A stretch of 63,173 nucleotides of DNA, taken from assembly GCF_004340685.1 (NCBI RefSeq), contig NZ_SLUN01000036.1, positions 1 to 63,173 on the forward strand, in the 5' to 3' direction. The translations under genes were made by a program, and so were the position numbers. Origin of the DNA: Hydrogenispora ethanolica (GTDB taxonomy: Bacteria > Bacillota > UBA4882 > UBA8346). This document shows positions 8,684-18,285 of the stretch, one piece after another (positions within the stretch are counted from its first letter, which is position 1; each line of letters opens with the position of its first letter). Below the pieces are notes generated by a model. The model was not told the origin of the DNA, searched no databases, and worked only from the letters and a program-made list of their open reading frames with translations.

Positions 8684-11308
8684 TTACGACGCTTGTTGGC
8701 CTCGGAGCTTCTGTTGCCATTCGTAAAGGAGATTTAATGCTTGTAAAGGCGTAATTGATACGAGGTCCATTTTCCGTAGTTCCTCAAGCACTACCTCCGA
8801 ATCCATTGGAAACAAACTTAATTGCCGCTCAGTCTCAGAGACTGGTGGCTTCACTGGTGTTTCAAGATCGGCGGTTTGATGTTTTTCAAGCATTTTCAGA
8901 ATTTCCCGGGCCCGATTCGTTATTTCCGTGGGTAAGCCAGCTAATCGAGCGACTTCAATGCCGTAGCTTTGATCGGTCTTCCCGGGCATAATTTTTCGAA
9001 TAAATACAATTTCTTCCCCGTCACGCTGAACCGCTACGTGGTAGTTTTTTACGCCATCCAGTATTGACGCAAGTTCAGTCAATTCATGGTAGTGGGTTGC
9101 GACCAAGGTTTTGGCGCCAATCCGATTCGGGTGATTTACAAACTCGACAACAGCCCACGCGATGCTCATGCCATCAAAAGTACTAGTTCCGCGGCCGATT
9201 TCGTCCAGAATGATCAACGACTTGGCAGTGGCATGATTCAAAATATAGGCTACTTCATTCATCTCAACCATAAAAGTACTTTGTCCGGTTGCTAGATCAT
9301 CCGAAGCACCAACGCGGGTAAAGATTCGGTCAACCAGGCCGATCTGGGCTGATTTGGCAGGGACAAAACTCCCGATATGCGCGAGTAGAACAATTAGAGC
9401 GACTTGTCGCATATACGTAGATTTTCCAGCCATGTTGGGGCCGGTGATAATGTGCGTCCGATTGTCATTCGAATCCAACAGCACATCATTGGGAACGAAG
9501 TTTCCCGGAGGAATCATCCGTTCCACTACCGGGTGGCGCCCGTCAATAATTACGATCTTGCCATTTTCGTTCAATTCCGGCTTAATGTAATGATTGCGTA
9601 CCGCCACCTCGGCCAAGGAGAGGATTGAGTCTAACTCAGCAAGTGAGGTGGCGGTTTGCTGCAACTCGTCAATATGTTGTAGAATTTTCTCCCGGATCTC
9701 CAAAAATATTTGATATTCAAGAGCCACGCTTTTTTCATGCGCATTCAGAATTAAATCCTCGTATTCCTTCAACGTCTGATTGATGAAGCGTTCTCCATTG
9801 GTCAATGTTTGCTTCCGGATATAATCGGCCGGAACCATGTTCAAATTCGAATTGGTTACCTCGATATAGTACCCGAAGACCTGATTAAAGCCGATCTTTA
9901 GCGACTTGATACCGGTACGTTCCCGTTCTTGCTGTTCTAATTCTGCTACCCAACGGCGTCCTTGAGAACTTGCGTCTTTTAAATGAGCCAACTCTGGATG
10001 AAAGGATGGGTTAATGATGCCGCCTTCTTTGATGGTTAACGGCGGATCTTCGAGTAAGGCGTCAATTAATAACGTACTGAGTTCGGTACAGGAAAAAATA
10101 TTTTGCTCAATCTCTTTGATATATTCAACTGAAAATTGCTTTAGAAGTTCCTTCAATTTAGGCAGTTCTTGCAACGTATTTTTAAGACCGAGCAAGTCCC
10201 GGGCATTGGCGGAATTGCTTGCAAGCTTACTAAGAATACGTTGGATGTCATAGGTGTTTTTTAATAATTCCCGAATGCTCTCCCGAGCCTCCAAATTGAC
10301 TGTAAGGACAGCAACCGCAGCTTGCCGACGGGTAATCGCAGCCAATTGAACGAGCGGTTGCTCCAGCCATGTCCGCAATGTTCTCCCGCCCATCGATGTA
10401 ACCGTATAATCCAGGATGGCAAATAAGCTGCCGGAAGTGTCTCCGGCACGAAATGTTCTCGTTAATTCGAGATTTCGCCGGGTAGCGGGATCTAAGGTCA
10501 TAAACTGTCCCGTTTCGTAGGTCACAATCTTGCGAAGATGAATTAAAGAATTCTTTTGAGTTTCATATAAGTAAGCCAGGACTCCGCCTGTGGCGCTGAC
10601 CGCCGCGGGAAGTTCTTCGCAGCCGAAAGCTCGTAAACTATGAATTTGAAAATGTTCCGTCAAACGTGCGTATGCTGTTTCATAGCGGAAATCCCCCGGT
10701 GCTCCATGCGTTACGACCAGTTCTGAAAGTTGGCTTAGTCCGGGGATGGCCGCCGAATTTGTTTCTGTAATATAAAGTTCGGCTGGCTTGATTCGGATTA
10801 ATTCTGTCATCAGTAACTGTGACTGGGAACTCGGGATTTGGGTGACTTTAAATTCGCCGGTCGAAAGGTCAACATAGGCCAGTCCCCAAGCTTGATCGAT
10901 ATAACTGATCGCCGCCAGATAGTTATTGACCTTCTCCCGCAGCAATTGTTCTTCGATAATGGTTCCCGGGGTAACCACCCGCACTACAGCACGTTTTACG
11001 ATCCCTTTAGCGGTTTTTGGGTCTTCCACCTGTTCGCAGATGGCGACTTTATAACCTTTGCTCAACAACTTGGCCAGATAACCCGAGACCGAATGATATG
11101 GAACCCCGCACATGGGAATCCGCTCCGTCCCGGAATCGCCTCTCGAAGTCAAAACGATCTCCAATTCCCTCGAGGCAACGACCGCATCTTCGTAAAACAT
11201 CTCATAGAAATCGCCCAATCGAAAAAAGAGCAAACAATCTTGATATTCCTGCTTAATGTCCATATATTGCTGGACCATCGGTGTCGTTTTCGTTACCTTT
11301 GCTGCCAT
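8684..11308 (-). CDS. mutS: DNA mismatch repair protein MutS
   Basis: MutS recognises mismatches and small loops. The N-terminal mismatch-binding domain has GDFYEMFYEDA, where the Phe-x-Glu wedge is FYE. The core has the connector and lever regions. The C-terminal ATPase shows the Walker A GPNMAGKSTYMRQ, the DEIGRGTSTFDG Walker B/signature stretch and the ATHYHEL motif. The predicted 874 aa is normal for MutS1. I chose the ATG at 11308 because GAGGTG precedes it and it gives the usual MAAKVTKTTPMVQQY start. The frame extends 8 codons further but without support. First gene of the operon. Confidence 0.97.
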   Translation of the reverse strand: MAAKVTKTTPMVQQYMDIKQEYQDCLLFFRLGDFYEMFYEDAVVASRELEIVLTSRGDSGTERIPMCGVPYHSVSGYLAKLLSKGYKVAICEQVEDPKTAKGIVKRAVVRVVTPGTIIEEQLLREKVNNYLAAISYIDQAWGLAYVDLSTGEFKVTQIPSSQSQLLMTELIRIKPAELYITETNSAAIPGLSQLSELVVTHGAPGDFRYETAYARLTEHFQIHSLRAFGCEELPAAVSATGGVLAYLYETQKNSLIHLRKIVTYETGQFMTLDPATRRNLELTRTFRAGDTSGSLFAILDYTVTSMGGRTLRTWLEQPLVQLAAITRRQAAVAVLTVNLEARESIRELLKNTYDIQRILSKLASNSANARDLLGLKNTLQELPKLKELLKQFSVEYIKEIEQNIFSCTELSTLLIDALLEDPPLTIKEGGIINPSFHPELAHLKDASSQGRRWVAELEQQERERTGIKSLKIGFNQVFGYYIEVTNSNLNMVPADYIRKQTLTNGERFINQTLKEYEDLILNAHEKSVALEYQIFLEIREKILQHIDELQQTATSLAELDSILSLAEVAVRNHYIKPELNENGKIVIIDGRHPVVERMIPPGNFVPNDVLLDSNDNRTHIITGPNMAGKSTYMRQVALIVLLAHIGSFVPAKSAQIGLVDRIFTRVGASDDLATGQSTFMVEMNEVAYILNHATAKSLIILDEIGRGTSTFDGMSIAWAVVEFVNHPNRIGAKTLVATHYHELTELASILDGVKNYHVAVQRDGEEIVFIRKIMPGKTDQSYGIEVARLAGLPTEITNRAREILKMLEKHQTADLETPVKPPVSETERQLSLFPMDSEVVLEELRKMDLVSITPLQALNLLYEWQQKLRGQQAS

Positions 11309-11681
11309 TCCACACCTCAAATGTGTTTTCAAAAAATACTTTCGACAACATCCAACTAGATCCTTTTCGTTTTCTTATCAAAACGATAATTCAAAATGAA
11401 AAGTAATTTTGTTTTTACAATATACCCAATATGACAGTTAACTAATGAATTTGAAGCGTCATTCAAGTAGTTAACATGAATTTAACCCTAATCAAAAAAT
11501 ATTTATAATGGGAAAAAGCCGTTTATTATCAAGGGTTTTTTTGAATTTCTTAAATTGAACTTAATACTTTCTTTATTTAGAGATAAACTACCGGCAGGGT
11601 TCCTCAATAAAAAATAGAATAAAAGGTTGTTTTGGACTCATTCGACATTCTTGATAACATTCTGATTGTAGGAGGCTTATA
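11309..11681. other. Divergent intergenic region between mutS and the phosphate operon
   Basis: A 373-nt gap between divergent transcripts. It contains an imperfect inverted repeat (GTTAACTAATGAAT near 11438 against ATTCAAGTAGTTAAC near 11461-11475) and the putative PhoP-type site and -10 described separately. No open frame with a ribosome site was seen. Confidence 0.6.
11471..11509 (+). promoter_or_regulatory. Putative PhoP-box promoter of the phosphate transport operon
   Basis: TTAACA (11471-11476) and TTAACC (11482-11487) form a direct repeat with an 11-bp period. Bacillus-type Pho boxes have the same spacing. A TATAAT (11504-11509) follows 16 nt later, and no good -35 is present, as expected for an activator-dependent promoter. 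Only two of the usual four repeats are clear. Confidence 0.4.
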
Positions 11682-12299
11682 ATGTTCGGAGAAAGGGATA
11701 GTCGTTTTTTCCACTTGTTTGAGACTGCTGCCACCAACGTTTCTAATGCGTCCCAGGTATTATTGGCCATTGCCACCAGCCCTCAGGAGCGGTGCCCTAA
11801 AACGGAAGAACTGGAGAAATTGGAACACTGCGGTGACGAGTTGACCCATGACATTATCTCTGAATTGCATCATGCTTTCATCACCCCCATTGACCGTGAA
11901 GATATTTTCTTGATTGCGAAAGAAACCGATAACATCATTGATTCTATGGAAGCCGCAGCCCACCGTTTTGTCATGTTTAATATCAGCGAAACGACTCCCG
12001 CCGCTCAACGTTTAGCACAGCTTATCAACGAATCCTCCAAAGTTTTGGTTTCCATCATGCACGAGTTACGCAAAATAAAACATATTGTGGTCGATAATAA
12101 ACTGGTGGTCGAGATCAATCGTCTCGAAAACGAGGGGGATATCGTCTATCGTGAGGCGGTTAAGGAACTTTACTCCGGCGCTTATGACGCTTTGACCGTG
12201 GTCAAATGGCGCGAAATCTATGATCACTTAGAAGGTACCCTCGATGCGTTGGAAGACGTAGCCAATATTGTTGAAGGTATCGCAATGAAACACACTTAA
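11682..12299 (+). CDS. PhoU-like (DUF47/TIGR00153) Pit accessory protein
   Basis: A 205-aa all-helical protein of the DUF47 family, which is related to PhoU and usually encoded next to Pit transporters. Conserved stretches include HCGDELTHDIISELHHAFITPIDRED (two adjacent motifs), ETDNIIDSMEAAAHR and the C-terminal LEDVANIVEGI. Such proteins bind metal clusters through the E/D-rich helices and are thought to control the partner transporter. The ATG has AGGAGG 7 nt upstream, and the pit gene starts 16 nt after the stop, so the two form an operon. Confidence 0.9.
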   Translation: MFGERDSRFFHLFETAATNVSNASQVLLAIATSPQERCPKTEELEKLEHCGDELTHDIISELHHAFITPIDREDIFLIAKETDNIIDSMEAAAHRFVMFNISETTPAAQRLAQLINESSKVLVSIMHELRKIKHIVVDNKLVVEINRLENEGDIVYREAVKELYSGAYDALTVVKWREIYDHLEGTLDALEDVANIVEGIAMKHT

Positions 12300-12314
12300 G
12301 GTCGGGGGAGAAAA

Positions 12315-13307
12315 ATGACGTTCGATATTGGTTTACTCACCGTGTTATTTCTAGTTTTGGTCTCCGAGTTTATCAACGGGTGGACCGATGCTCCTAACGC
12401 AATTGCAACGGTTGTCGCCACCCGGGTACTCAAACCTAAATATGCTTTGATCCTGGCTCCCTTGGGCAATATATTTGGCGCATTTCTTGGAACTGAAGTT
12501 GCCAAAACGATTGGTACCGGGATCGTGAAGCCGGAAGGAATCAACCTGGTTACGCTCGGAGCCGCAATGGTCGGAATCATCACCTGGGGAATGTTTTCCT
12601 GGTATTTTGGACTCCCCATTAGTAAAAGCCATGCCATGGTCGCCGGTTTGGCCGGCGCCGGCCTCGCCACAGCGGGTCCTTCGGTGTTGCTCTGGTCCGG
12701 GTGGGAAAAAGTGATTATCGGGCTTTTATTCTCATCCATTTTAGGGTTGGTGGGCGGATGGTTCGTGACTTTTCTCATTCGGCATCTCTTTTATAAGATG
12801 GCGCGGGCCAAGACAAACCGTTTGTTTTCTATTCTTCAGACTATTTCCGCGACTGGCATGGCCTTAAGTCATGGCAGCAATGATGGCCAGAAATTCATCG
12901 GCATATTTACATTGGCTCTGGTATTGGGCGGTGTTCTCCAAACCTTCGAGGTTCAACGCTGGGTGATTATGCTTTGCTCACTGGTGATGGGGATCGGAAC
13001 TTCCATCGGCGGATGGCGGATCATCAAGACCATGGGCGAAAAGATGGTAAAGATGGAACCTTATCAGGGATTTGCCGCTGAAACCGCGGCTACCGGCGCC
13101 ATTCTCTTCGCTTCCCATCTGGGGATCCCCTTAAGCACCACGCACACCATCAATACTTCGATTATGGGAGTGGGAGCCGCCACCCGTCTTTCGGGGATTC
13201 GTTGGGGCGTTGTCCGCGAAATTGTGGTGACTTGGCTGATGACCTTTCCCATCTGCGCTCTGATCGGCTTCATCGTGGCCACTATCTTTAAATTTATTTT
13301 CACATGA
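12315..13307 (+). CDS. pit: Inorganic phosphate transporter, PiT family
   Basis: A low-affinity phosphate (metal-phosphate) symporter with about ten membrane segments over 330 aa. The two PD001131-type signatures are visible: GWTDAPNAIATVVATR near the N-terminus and SHGSNDGQKFIGI in the middle. PISKSHAMVAGLAGAG and PLSTTHTINTSIMGVG are also conserved. It follows its PhoU-like partner by 16 nt and has GGGGGAG before its ATG. The gene converges on valS across the 21-bp repeat array. Confidence 0.94.
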   Translation: MTFDIGLLTVLFLVLVSEFINGWTDAPNAIATVVATRVLKPKYALILAPLGNIFGAFLGTEVAKTIGTGIVKPEGINLVTLGAAMVGIITWGMFSWYFGLPISKSHAMVAGLAGAGLATAGPSVLLWSGWEKVIIGLLFSSILGLVGGWFVTFLIRHLFYKMARAKTNRLFSILQTISATGMALSHGSNDGQKFIGIFTLALVLGGVLQTFEVQRWVIMLCSLVMGIGTSIGGWRIIKTMGEKMVKMEPYQGFAAETAATGAILFASHLGIPLSTTHTINTSIMGVGAATRLSGIRWGVVREIVVTWLMTFPICALIGFIVATIFKFIFT

Positions 13308-13421
13308 GCTGAATTCTTCTGGGACGGGATCGAAAGGGTACTTTCTGGATTCCTGTTCGTCCTCCCCTACCCTCGGCCGACCGGATCAGGAACTCTTTTT
13401 CACGGAATTGATCCGCTCATT

Positions 13422-13673
13422 ATCATTACCAGAGGCCTCGGACGTCACTCTGAAACCAATCGCCATTCGTCCGGGGCTTCCGGTCGGGTTTCTAAAAGCA
13501 AAAGACGGCATGCCGAAGCTTTTGGCGTTCATTCCGAAAGGAATAGCCGACCTTCCGTGCCCTTCGGCAAACCTTCCGGAGTCCATGGCAAACCATCCAC
13601 GGGCTTTGGCACACTCGCCGGAGGAGTTAGTCGGGTTTCCGGGGGTTCCAGGCGAACTTCAGGACCCCTGGCG
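13422..13673. repeat. Degenerate 21-bp tandem array A (12 units, GC-rich)
   Basis: Twelve consecutive 21-nt units can be aligned without gaps between the convergent pit and valS genes. The best units (starting at 13548, 13569 and 13590) read roughly AAACCTTCCGGNGNCNTTGGC, with TTCCG at positions 6-10 and GGC at positions 19-21 most conserved. Several units contain short inverted repeats, for example ATTCC-GAAA-GGAAT at 13531-13544 and CAGG-ACC-CCTG near 13660-13670. All six frames translate as 7-residue repeats, which explains the long open frames here. No ribosome site supports a gene. Confidence 0.75.
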
Positions 13674-13689
13674 TTTTTCCCATATCGCA

Positions 13690-13719
13690 GAAGCTGCCCC
13701 GGATGGGACAGCTTCTGTG
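13690..13719. terminator. Hairpin between valS and array A
   Basis: The inverted repeat AGAAGCTGCCCC-GGAT-GGGACAGCTTCT lies about 50 nt past the valS stop codon. Neither strand has an immediate T-run, so it may be a weak terminator or an RNA-stabilising hairpin. Confidence 0.4.
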
Positions 13720-13770
13720 GTATTACATGCAACTTTTTTAAGCTATAAAGATTGCGCGTTTTTGGTATGA

Positions 13771-16473
13771 TCACGCCTCATCCAATTGGGTCAGGCGTTC
13801 TTTGATCTTGCCGGCTTTTTCCCGGAAGGTATCCAATTTCACTTTTTCTTTGGCTACGACTTCGGGCGGGGCTTTCTGGCTGAAGGATGGACTGCTGATC
13901 CGGGCTTCAATTTTGGCGATTTCATTCTCCAGTTGCCCCAACTCTTTTCCCAGGCGCTCCTTTTCTTTGGCGACATCCACGAGTCCCGCCAATGGCACGA
14001 AAAGAGTGATCCCGGCAGCCACCGAGCTGACGGAGCGTTCCGGTTTTGGCGCGGTTTCGGCCAGAAAATGCTGTTCGTCCAGACCGGCCAGGTTGGCGAT
14101 ATAAGGAATATTCCGTTCCAATATCGCGTTCCGCTCCGCCGAGGCGCTGAAGTAAGCCGCGACTTTCTTTTGCGGCGCCAAATTGGCTTCGGAACGGATA
14201 TTGCGCAGCGCCCGAATCACCTCAATCACCAGGTTCATCTCAGACTCGGCGGTTTGGAACGTAAGGTTTTCCGATGCCTGCGGCCATTGGGCAACCATAA
14301 TGCTTTCGCCTTGATGCGGCACGGCTTGCCAGATCTCCTCGGTCAGGAACGGCATGAAAGGATGCAGCAACTCCAGAGTCTGCCGTAGCACGCGAGCCAG
14401 TACGGCCTGGGTTATCCGGCGGTCCAAGGCATTCTCTTGCTGATAGAGGCGGGGCTTGGATAGCTCGATATACCAGTCGCAATATTCATTCCAGAGGAAT
14501 TCGTAAATGGTTGAAGCCGCGGCGCCAAGGTCAAACCGTTCGAGCAGCCGGGTCACTTCGCCGGTTACGGTCTGCAAGCGGGTCAGGATCCATTGATCGG
14601 CAAGCGTCAGCCAGCCTTCGGGCAGAGTCGCGGTTGCACCCACGGCAAAAGAATGCAGGAGGGCCGCTTGAGAACTATCGGGGAACTCCATCGCCGCTTC
14701 CTTTTCGTGATGCATCAACACAAAGCGGGCCGCATTCCAGATCTTATTGCAGAAGTTCCGGCTGCCTTCGATCTTCTCCATCTGAAAGCGTTGATCCTGA
14801 CCCAGCGCGGTTCCGGTCGCCAGCGTGAAACGCAACGTATCGGCGCCGAATTGATTGATTACGTCCATCGGATCGACGATCGTCTCGGGACGGGACTTAC
14901 TCATTTTTTTGCCGTGCTTATCCAAAACCAGTCCATGAATGAGAACCTGTTTGAAAGGCACTTCTTTCATTACTTCCAGGCCCATGAAAATCATCCGGGC
15001 CACCCAGAAAAAGATGATGTCCCGCCCCGTCACCAGAACCGACGTGGGATAGAAATGTTCAAGTTCGGCGGTCTGCTGCGGCCAACCCAACGTGGAGAAC
15101 GGCCAAAGCCCGGATGAGAACCAGGTGTCCAACACATCCGGATCCTGTTCCAGCCGGGAACTGCCGCATTTCGGGCAAGTCTGCGGTTCGGTGCGGGCCG
15201 CGATCACTTCATTGCAATCCTGGCAATACCATACCGGGATCCGGTGTCCCCACCAAAGTTGCCGTGAAATGCACCAATCCCGGATGTTTTCGAGCCAGCC
15301 GAGATAGATTTTGGTGAACCGCTCCGGGACAAATTCAAGATCACCGTTTTTCGCCGCTTCAATCGCCGGTTCAGCCAGGGGTTTCATCTTGACGAACCAC
15401 TGTTTGGAGATGAGCGGTTCGATCGTTGTGTCACAGCGATAACATTGGCCCACCGCATGGGTATGGGATTCCACCTCCACCAGGAATCCCGCTTGTTCCA
15501 ACTCCTCCACCAGCCGCTTCCGGCACTCATAGCGGTCCAAACCGGCGAATTTTCCGGCCTCCGCGGTCATCTCGGCGTTGAAGCCGATCACTGTAATTTG
15601 CGGCAGATTATGGCGCAAACCCATTTCAAAGTCGTTGATGTCGTGTGCCGGCGTCACCTTGACCGCTCCGGTTCCAAAACTCATGTCCACATACGAATCG
15701 GCAATGATCGGGATGCGGCGGTTCATGATCGGCAGAATAACCTCTTTCCCAACCATACCATGATAACGCGAGTCCTCGGGGTGAACCGCCACCGCCGTGT
15801 CGCCCAGCATGGTCTCAGGCCGGGTGGTGGCTACCTCAATAAAACCGGTGCCGTCGGCCAAGGGATAACGGATATGCCAGAGATGGCCTTCCTTCTCTTC
15901 GTGTTCCACTTCGATATCCGAGATGGTGGTATGGCATTTGGGGCACCAATTAATTAGATAGCTGCCACGATAAATCAAGCCACGTTCATATAAGCGGAGA
16001 AAGACCTCCCGCACCGCAGCCGAGCATCCTTCGTCCATGGTAAAACGTTCCCGTTCCCAATCGCAAGATGCGCCGAGCCGTTTCAACTGTTTGATAATTG
16101 TGCCGCCGTACTGTTCTTTCCAGGCCCAGACGCGTTTGAGAAACTCCTCCCGGCCCAGATCGTATTTGGATAGGCCTTCTTTGGCGAGAGTCTCTTCCAC
16201 TTTAGCCTGGGTTGCGATTCCGGCATGATCGGTGCCGGGCATCCAGAGCGCATTGTATCCCTGCATACGGCGCCACCGAATCAAAATATCCTGTAAGGTA
16301 TTGTCCAAGGCATGACCAAGATGTAGAACTCCGGTCACGTTCGGTGGCGGGATCACGATGCAGAACGGTTCAGCCTCCGCTTGGACCTCGGCGTGAAAGT
16401 ACCGGCCTTCCAGCCAAAATTGATACCATTTCTCCTCCACATTCTGTGGGTTATAAACAGTTGGCAGACTCAT
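13771..16473 (-). CDS. valS: Valyl-tRNA synthetase
   Basis: ValRS charges tRNA-Val. It is a class I enzyme, and the signatures are HLGHALDN (HIGH) near residue 50, KMSKSRPETI (KMSKS) in the second half, the tRNA-binding and editing (CP1) region between them and a C-terminal coiled coil rich in Lys/Glu that contacts the tRNA elbow. It is about 900 aa, the usual length. Two ATGs are adjacent. AAGGAGG is 3 nt before the first and 6 nt before the second (16473), which I prefer. Expression is under a T-box leader. Confidence 0.97.
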   Translation of the reverse strand: MSLPTVYNPQNVEEKWYQFWLEGRYFHAEVQAEAEPFCIVIPPPNVTGVLHLGHALDNTLQDILIRWRRMQGYNALWMPGTDHAGIATQAKVEETLAKEGLSKYDLGREEFLKRVWAWKEQYGGTIIKQLKRLGASCDWERERFTMDEGCSAAVREVFLRLYERGLIYRGSYLINWCPKCHTTISDIEVEHEEKEGHLWHIRYPLADGTGFIEVATTRPETMLGDTAVAVHPEDSRYHGMVGKEVILPIMNRRIPIIADSYVDMSFGTGAVKVTPAHDINDFEMGLRHNLPQITVIGFNAEMTAEAGKFAGLDRYECRKRLVEELEQAGFLVEVESHTHAVGQCYRCDTTIEPLISKQWFVKMKPLAEPAIEAAKNGDLEFVPERFTKIYLGWLENIRDWCISRQLWWGHRIPVWYCQDCNEVIAARTEPQTCPKCGSSRLEQDPDVLDTWFSSGLWPFSTLGWPQQTAELEHFYPTSVLVTGRDIIFFWVARMIFMGLEVMKEVPFKQVLIHGLVLDKHGKKMSKSRPETIVDPMDVINQFGADTLRFTLATGTALGQDQRFQMEKIEGSRNFCNKIWNAARFVLMHHEKEAAMEFPDSSQAALLHSFAVGATATLPEGWLTLADQWILTRLQTVTGEVTRLLERFDLGAAASTIYEFLWNEYCDWYIELSKPRLYQQENALDRRITQAVLARVLRQTLELLHPFMPFLTEEIWQAVPHQGESIMVAQWPQASENLTFQTAESEMNLVIEVIRALRNIRSEANLAPQKKVAAYFSASAERNAILERNIPYIANLAGLDEQHFLAETAPKPERSVSSVAAGITLFVPLAGLVDVAKEKERLGKELGQLENEIAKIEARISSPSFSQKAPPEVVAKEKVKLDTFREKAGKIKERLTQLDEA

Positions 16474-16487
16474 CATAAACCTCCTTA

Positions 16488-16722
16488 AAAAAATAAAAAG
16501 ACTTTACGTCACAGGACGAAAGTCTTACTTCCGCGGTACCACCCACATTCCCCGAAGGGCTCTTAAAAGCTGTAACGGGCAACCCGACCGATGCTACGTT
16601 CCATTCACACCGGTAACTCCCGGGCGACCTTCAACTTTTCCACGGAAAGCCTCGCACCAGCCGGCTTTTCTCTATACCGTCGAAAAGTTTACTCCTCCCG
16701 TTCCTCGTCGACATTTTATTTT
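16488..16722 (-). ncRNA. T-box leader of valS
   Basis: The conserved T-box motif TGGGTGGTACCGCGG is at 16531-16545 on the minus strand. It is followed by the terminator hairpin GACTTTCGTC-CTGT-GACGTAAAGTC and a T-run before the valS ribosome site. An AGTA bulge (GGAGTAAAC) and a GGTGCGAGG apical loop typical of stem I are upstream. In the expected specifier position I read GAAGGTC, and GTC is a valine codon, matching the gene. Uncharged tRNA-Val would stabilise the antiterminator and allow valS transcription. Confidence 0.9.
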
Positions 16723-16728
16723 GGATTG

Positions 16729-16758
16729 ATTATACCGTTCCCCACCGCATTTTGTCAA
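16729..16758 (-). promoter_or_regulatory. Sigma-A promoter of valS
   Basis: TTGACA (16753-16758) and TATAAT (16729-16734), both perfect consensus hexamers on the minus strand, are separated by 18 nt. They lie just upstream of the T-box leader. Confidence 0.8.
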
Positions 16759-16818
16759 GCGAACAAAAGCGCGTTAACAAAATTACCGCCCGTTGGGTGA
16801 CAGGTTAGAGACAACCAC

Positions 16819-17412
16819 TTAGACATCGATGGTTTTGTCATTCGTATCAGCGTGAAAAACTTGCATCAGGTGGTCCACCAGTTCTCGGATGATCGGTCCG
16901 GAAAAAGAACGGCGTACCCGGACGATCAATTCTTTCCGGTTGAATAAGATTTGATCCAGCGCCTTGTTATCAAGCAGTATTCCCATGTTTAAATCATCCC
17001 ACAACGCGGCGACCCGTTCCGGTTCCGGCGTCAAAAGGAACCATTCGGAATCAATCCGTCCCTCATTGCTCCGGAACTGTTTAAAATTGCCCCACTCTCG
17101 CTTGCGATGCCAAGGCCTATAACACTCCAATATGAATCGCGAACTGCCAGCGATGCGGATTTCCAAGCCCGAATCCGTTCTACTTAACGAATCCAGCGGA
17201 CGTTCCACAAACCGGATCCGCAATTCGCTCCCTTTATAAATTGTCTTAATCTCTGAAAAAACCGGGGAAAGCAGTCCGTGGTAAACCGGTTCAGTGCCGA
17301 ATTCCCGCGCGATTTTTTGAATCGTCCATGAATGAAACAATTTTAAGGGCCAGTTTGAGCCGAGAATCGATATGATTAAAAAGGCCGCTACCAGTAGGAA
17401 TAAAAGATACAT
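16819..17412 (-). CDS. Hypothetical protein with N-terminal membrane anchor (197 aa)
   Basis: I do not recognise the family. Residues 1-19 form one strongly hydrophobic segment without a clear cleavage site, so the protein is probably anchored with the rest outside or inside the membrane. The remainder is mixed alpha/beta with many charged residues and no catalytic motif that I can name. It lies 36 nt downstream of the HAD phosphatase gene on the same strand, so the two are probably co-transcribed. Confidence 0.7.
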   Translation of the reverse strand: MYLLFLLVAAFLIISILGSNWPLKLFHSWTIQKIAREFGTEPVYHGLLSPVFSEIKTIYKGSELRIRFVERPLDSLSRTDSGLEIRIAGSSRFILECYRPWHRKREWGNFKQFRSNEGRIDSEWFLLTPEPERVAALWDDLNMGILLDNKALDQILFNRKELIVRVRRSFSGPIIRELVDHLMQVFHADTNDKTIDV

Positions 17413-17448
17413 GGAGTTCCCTTTCGATACTTTATCCCAAAATTCAAA

Positions 17449-18285
17449 CTAAGCAAGCTGTTTTCTGCGATAATGTTCCTGTAGATAACGGGCCACCCCA
17501 TCCTCATCGTGGTCCCCGATAATTCGGGTGGCAGCTTGTTTTAGGGATGGATGGCCATTACTGACCGCGTATTTTTGATCGGCGATTTCGAACATTGGCA
17601 GGTCATTTAAATTATCCCCAAAACAGGCAACTTCTTGGACTCCGAGGTAATTTTTCAGGTATTCGACGGCCCAGCGTTTGTTGGCCTTTGGATTGGTGAT
17701 TTCCAGGCAAAACGCGTTAGAATAAATATCCTGAGTAAAGTGGCACATCAAATTGGAATCGGACTTCAACTGATCGTAGAGTGGTTCTAGAGTATCCCGG
17801 TCGCCGATCCAGACGACGGACATGACTTCTCTCATGGAACAGGCTTTGAAATCCGATACCAATGTAAAACGTCGATCGCCTTTGGCGAGCCGCCCATGAA
17901 TGTAAACCGCTTCTCCTTTGTACCGGATACCTTGATAATAGACTTTCTTGTCACCATCATCGTTGGTCGCATAAACAATCGGAGAAACATTCAACGTTTG
18001 ACTGGCGGCGATCAACTCGTAAGCTATCCTTTGATCCAGTAAATTGGCTATTAAATTTTTGCGGATGATAGGATCGTAAAGAAAGACGCCGTTGTTCAAA
18101 ATAATGGGAATTTGCAACCTTAACGGTTCAATCACGGGTCCCGCCGATTCATGGGAACGGGCGGTCGCGATCGAAAAATGAAGCCCTTCTTCAATTAGAC
18201 CATTAATGGTCCGAACCGTATACTCACTCAAAACTTGACGGGAGGTTAACAAGGTACCGTCAAGATCGGAAATATAGAGCAGCAT
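17449..18285 (-). CDS. Cof-type HAD-superfamily phosphatase (278 aa)
   Basis: A haloacid-dehalogenase-type phosphatase of the Cof/YidA subfamily. Motif I is DLDGTLL (residues 7-13, with both catalytic Asp). Motif II is in ATARS, with NNGV nearby. The Lys motif lies in NPKANKRWAVEYL, and motif IV is FGDNLNDLPMF. The cap domain is type C2B, in the middle. Typical substrates are sugar phosphates, FMN or PLP, and the true one cannot be read from sequence. GAGG lies 8 nt before the ATG. Confidence 0.92.
   Translation of the reverse strand: MLLYISDLDGTLLTSRQVLSEYTVRTINGLIEEGLHFSIATARSHESAGPVIEPLRLQIPIILNNGVFLYDPIIRKNLIANLLDQRIAYELIAASQTLNVSPIVYATNDDGDKKVYYQGIRYKGEAVYIHGRLAKGDRRFTLVSDFKACSMREVMSVVWIGDRDTLEPLYDQLKSDSNLMCHFTQDIYSNAFCLEITNPKANKRWAVEYLKNYLGVQEVACFGDNLNDLPMFEIADQKYAVSNGHPSLKQAATRIIGDHDEDGVARYLQEHYRRKQLA

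Noticed and set aside
13408-13770. Plus-strand open frame of 120 codons between pit and valS
   Set aside because: Within array A. It has no ribosome site, and the periodic Pro pattern follows from the repeat DNA.
14593-15117. Plus-strand open frame of 174 codons inside valS
   Set aside because: It is a shadow of the valS reading frame in GC-rich DNA, with no ribosome site.
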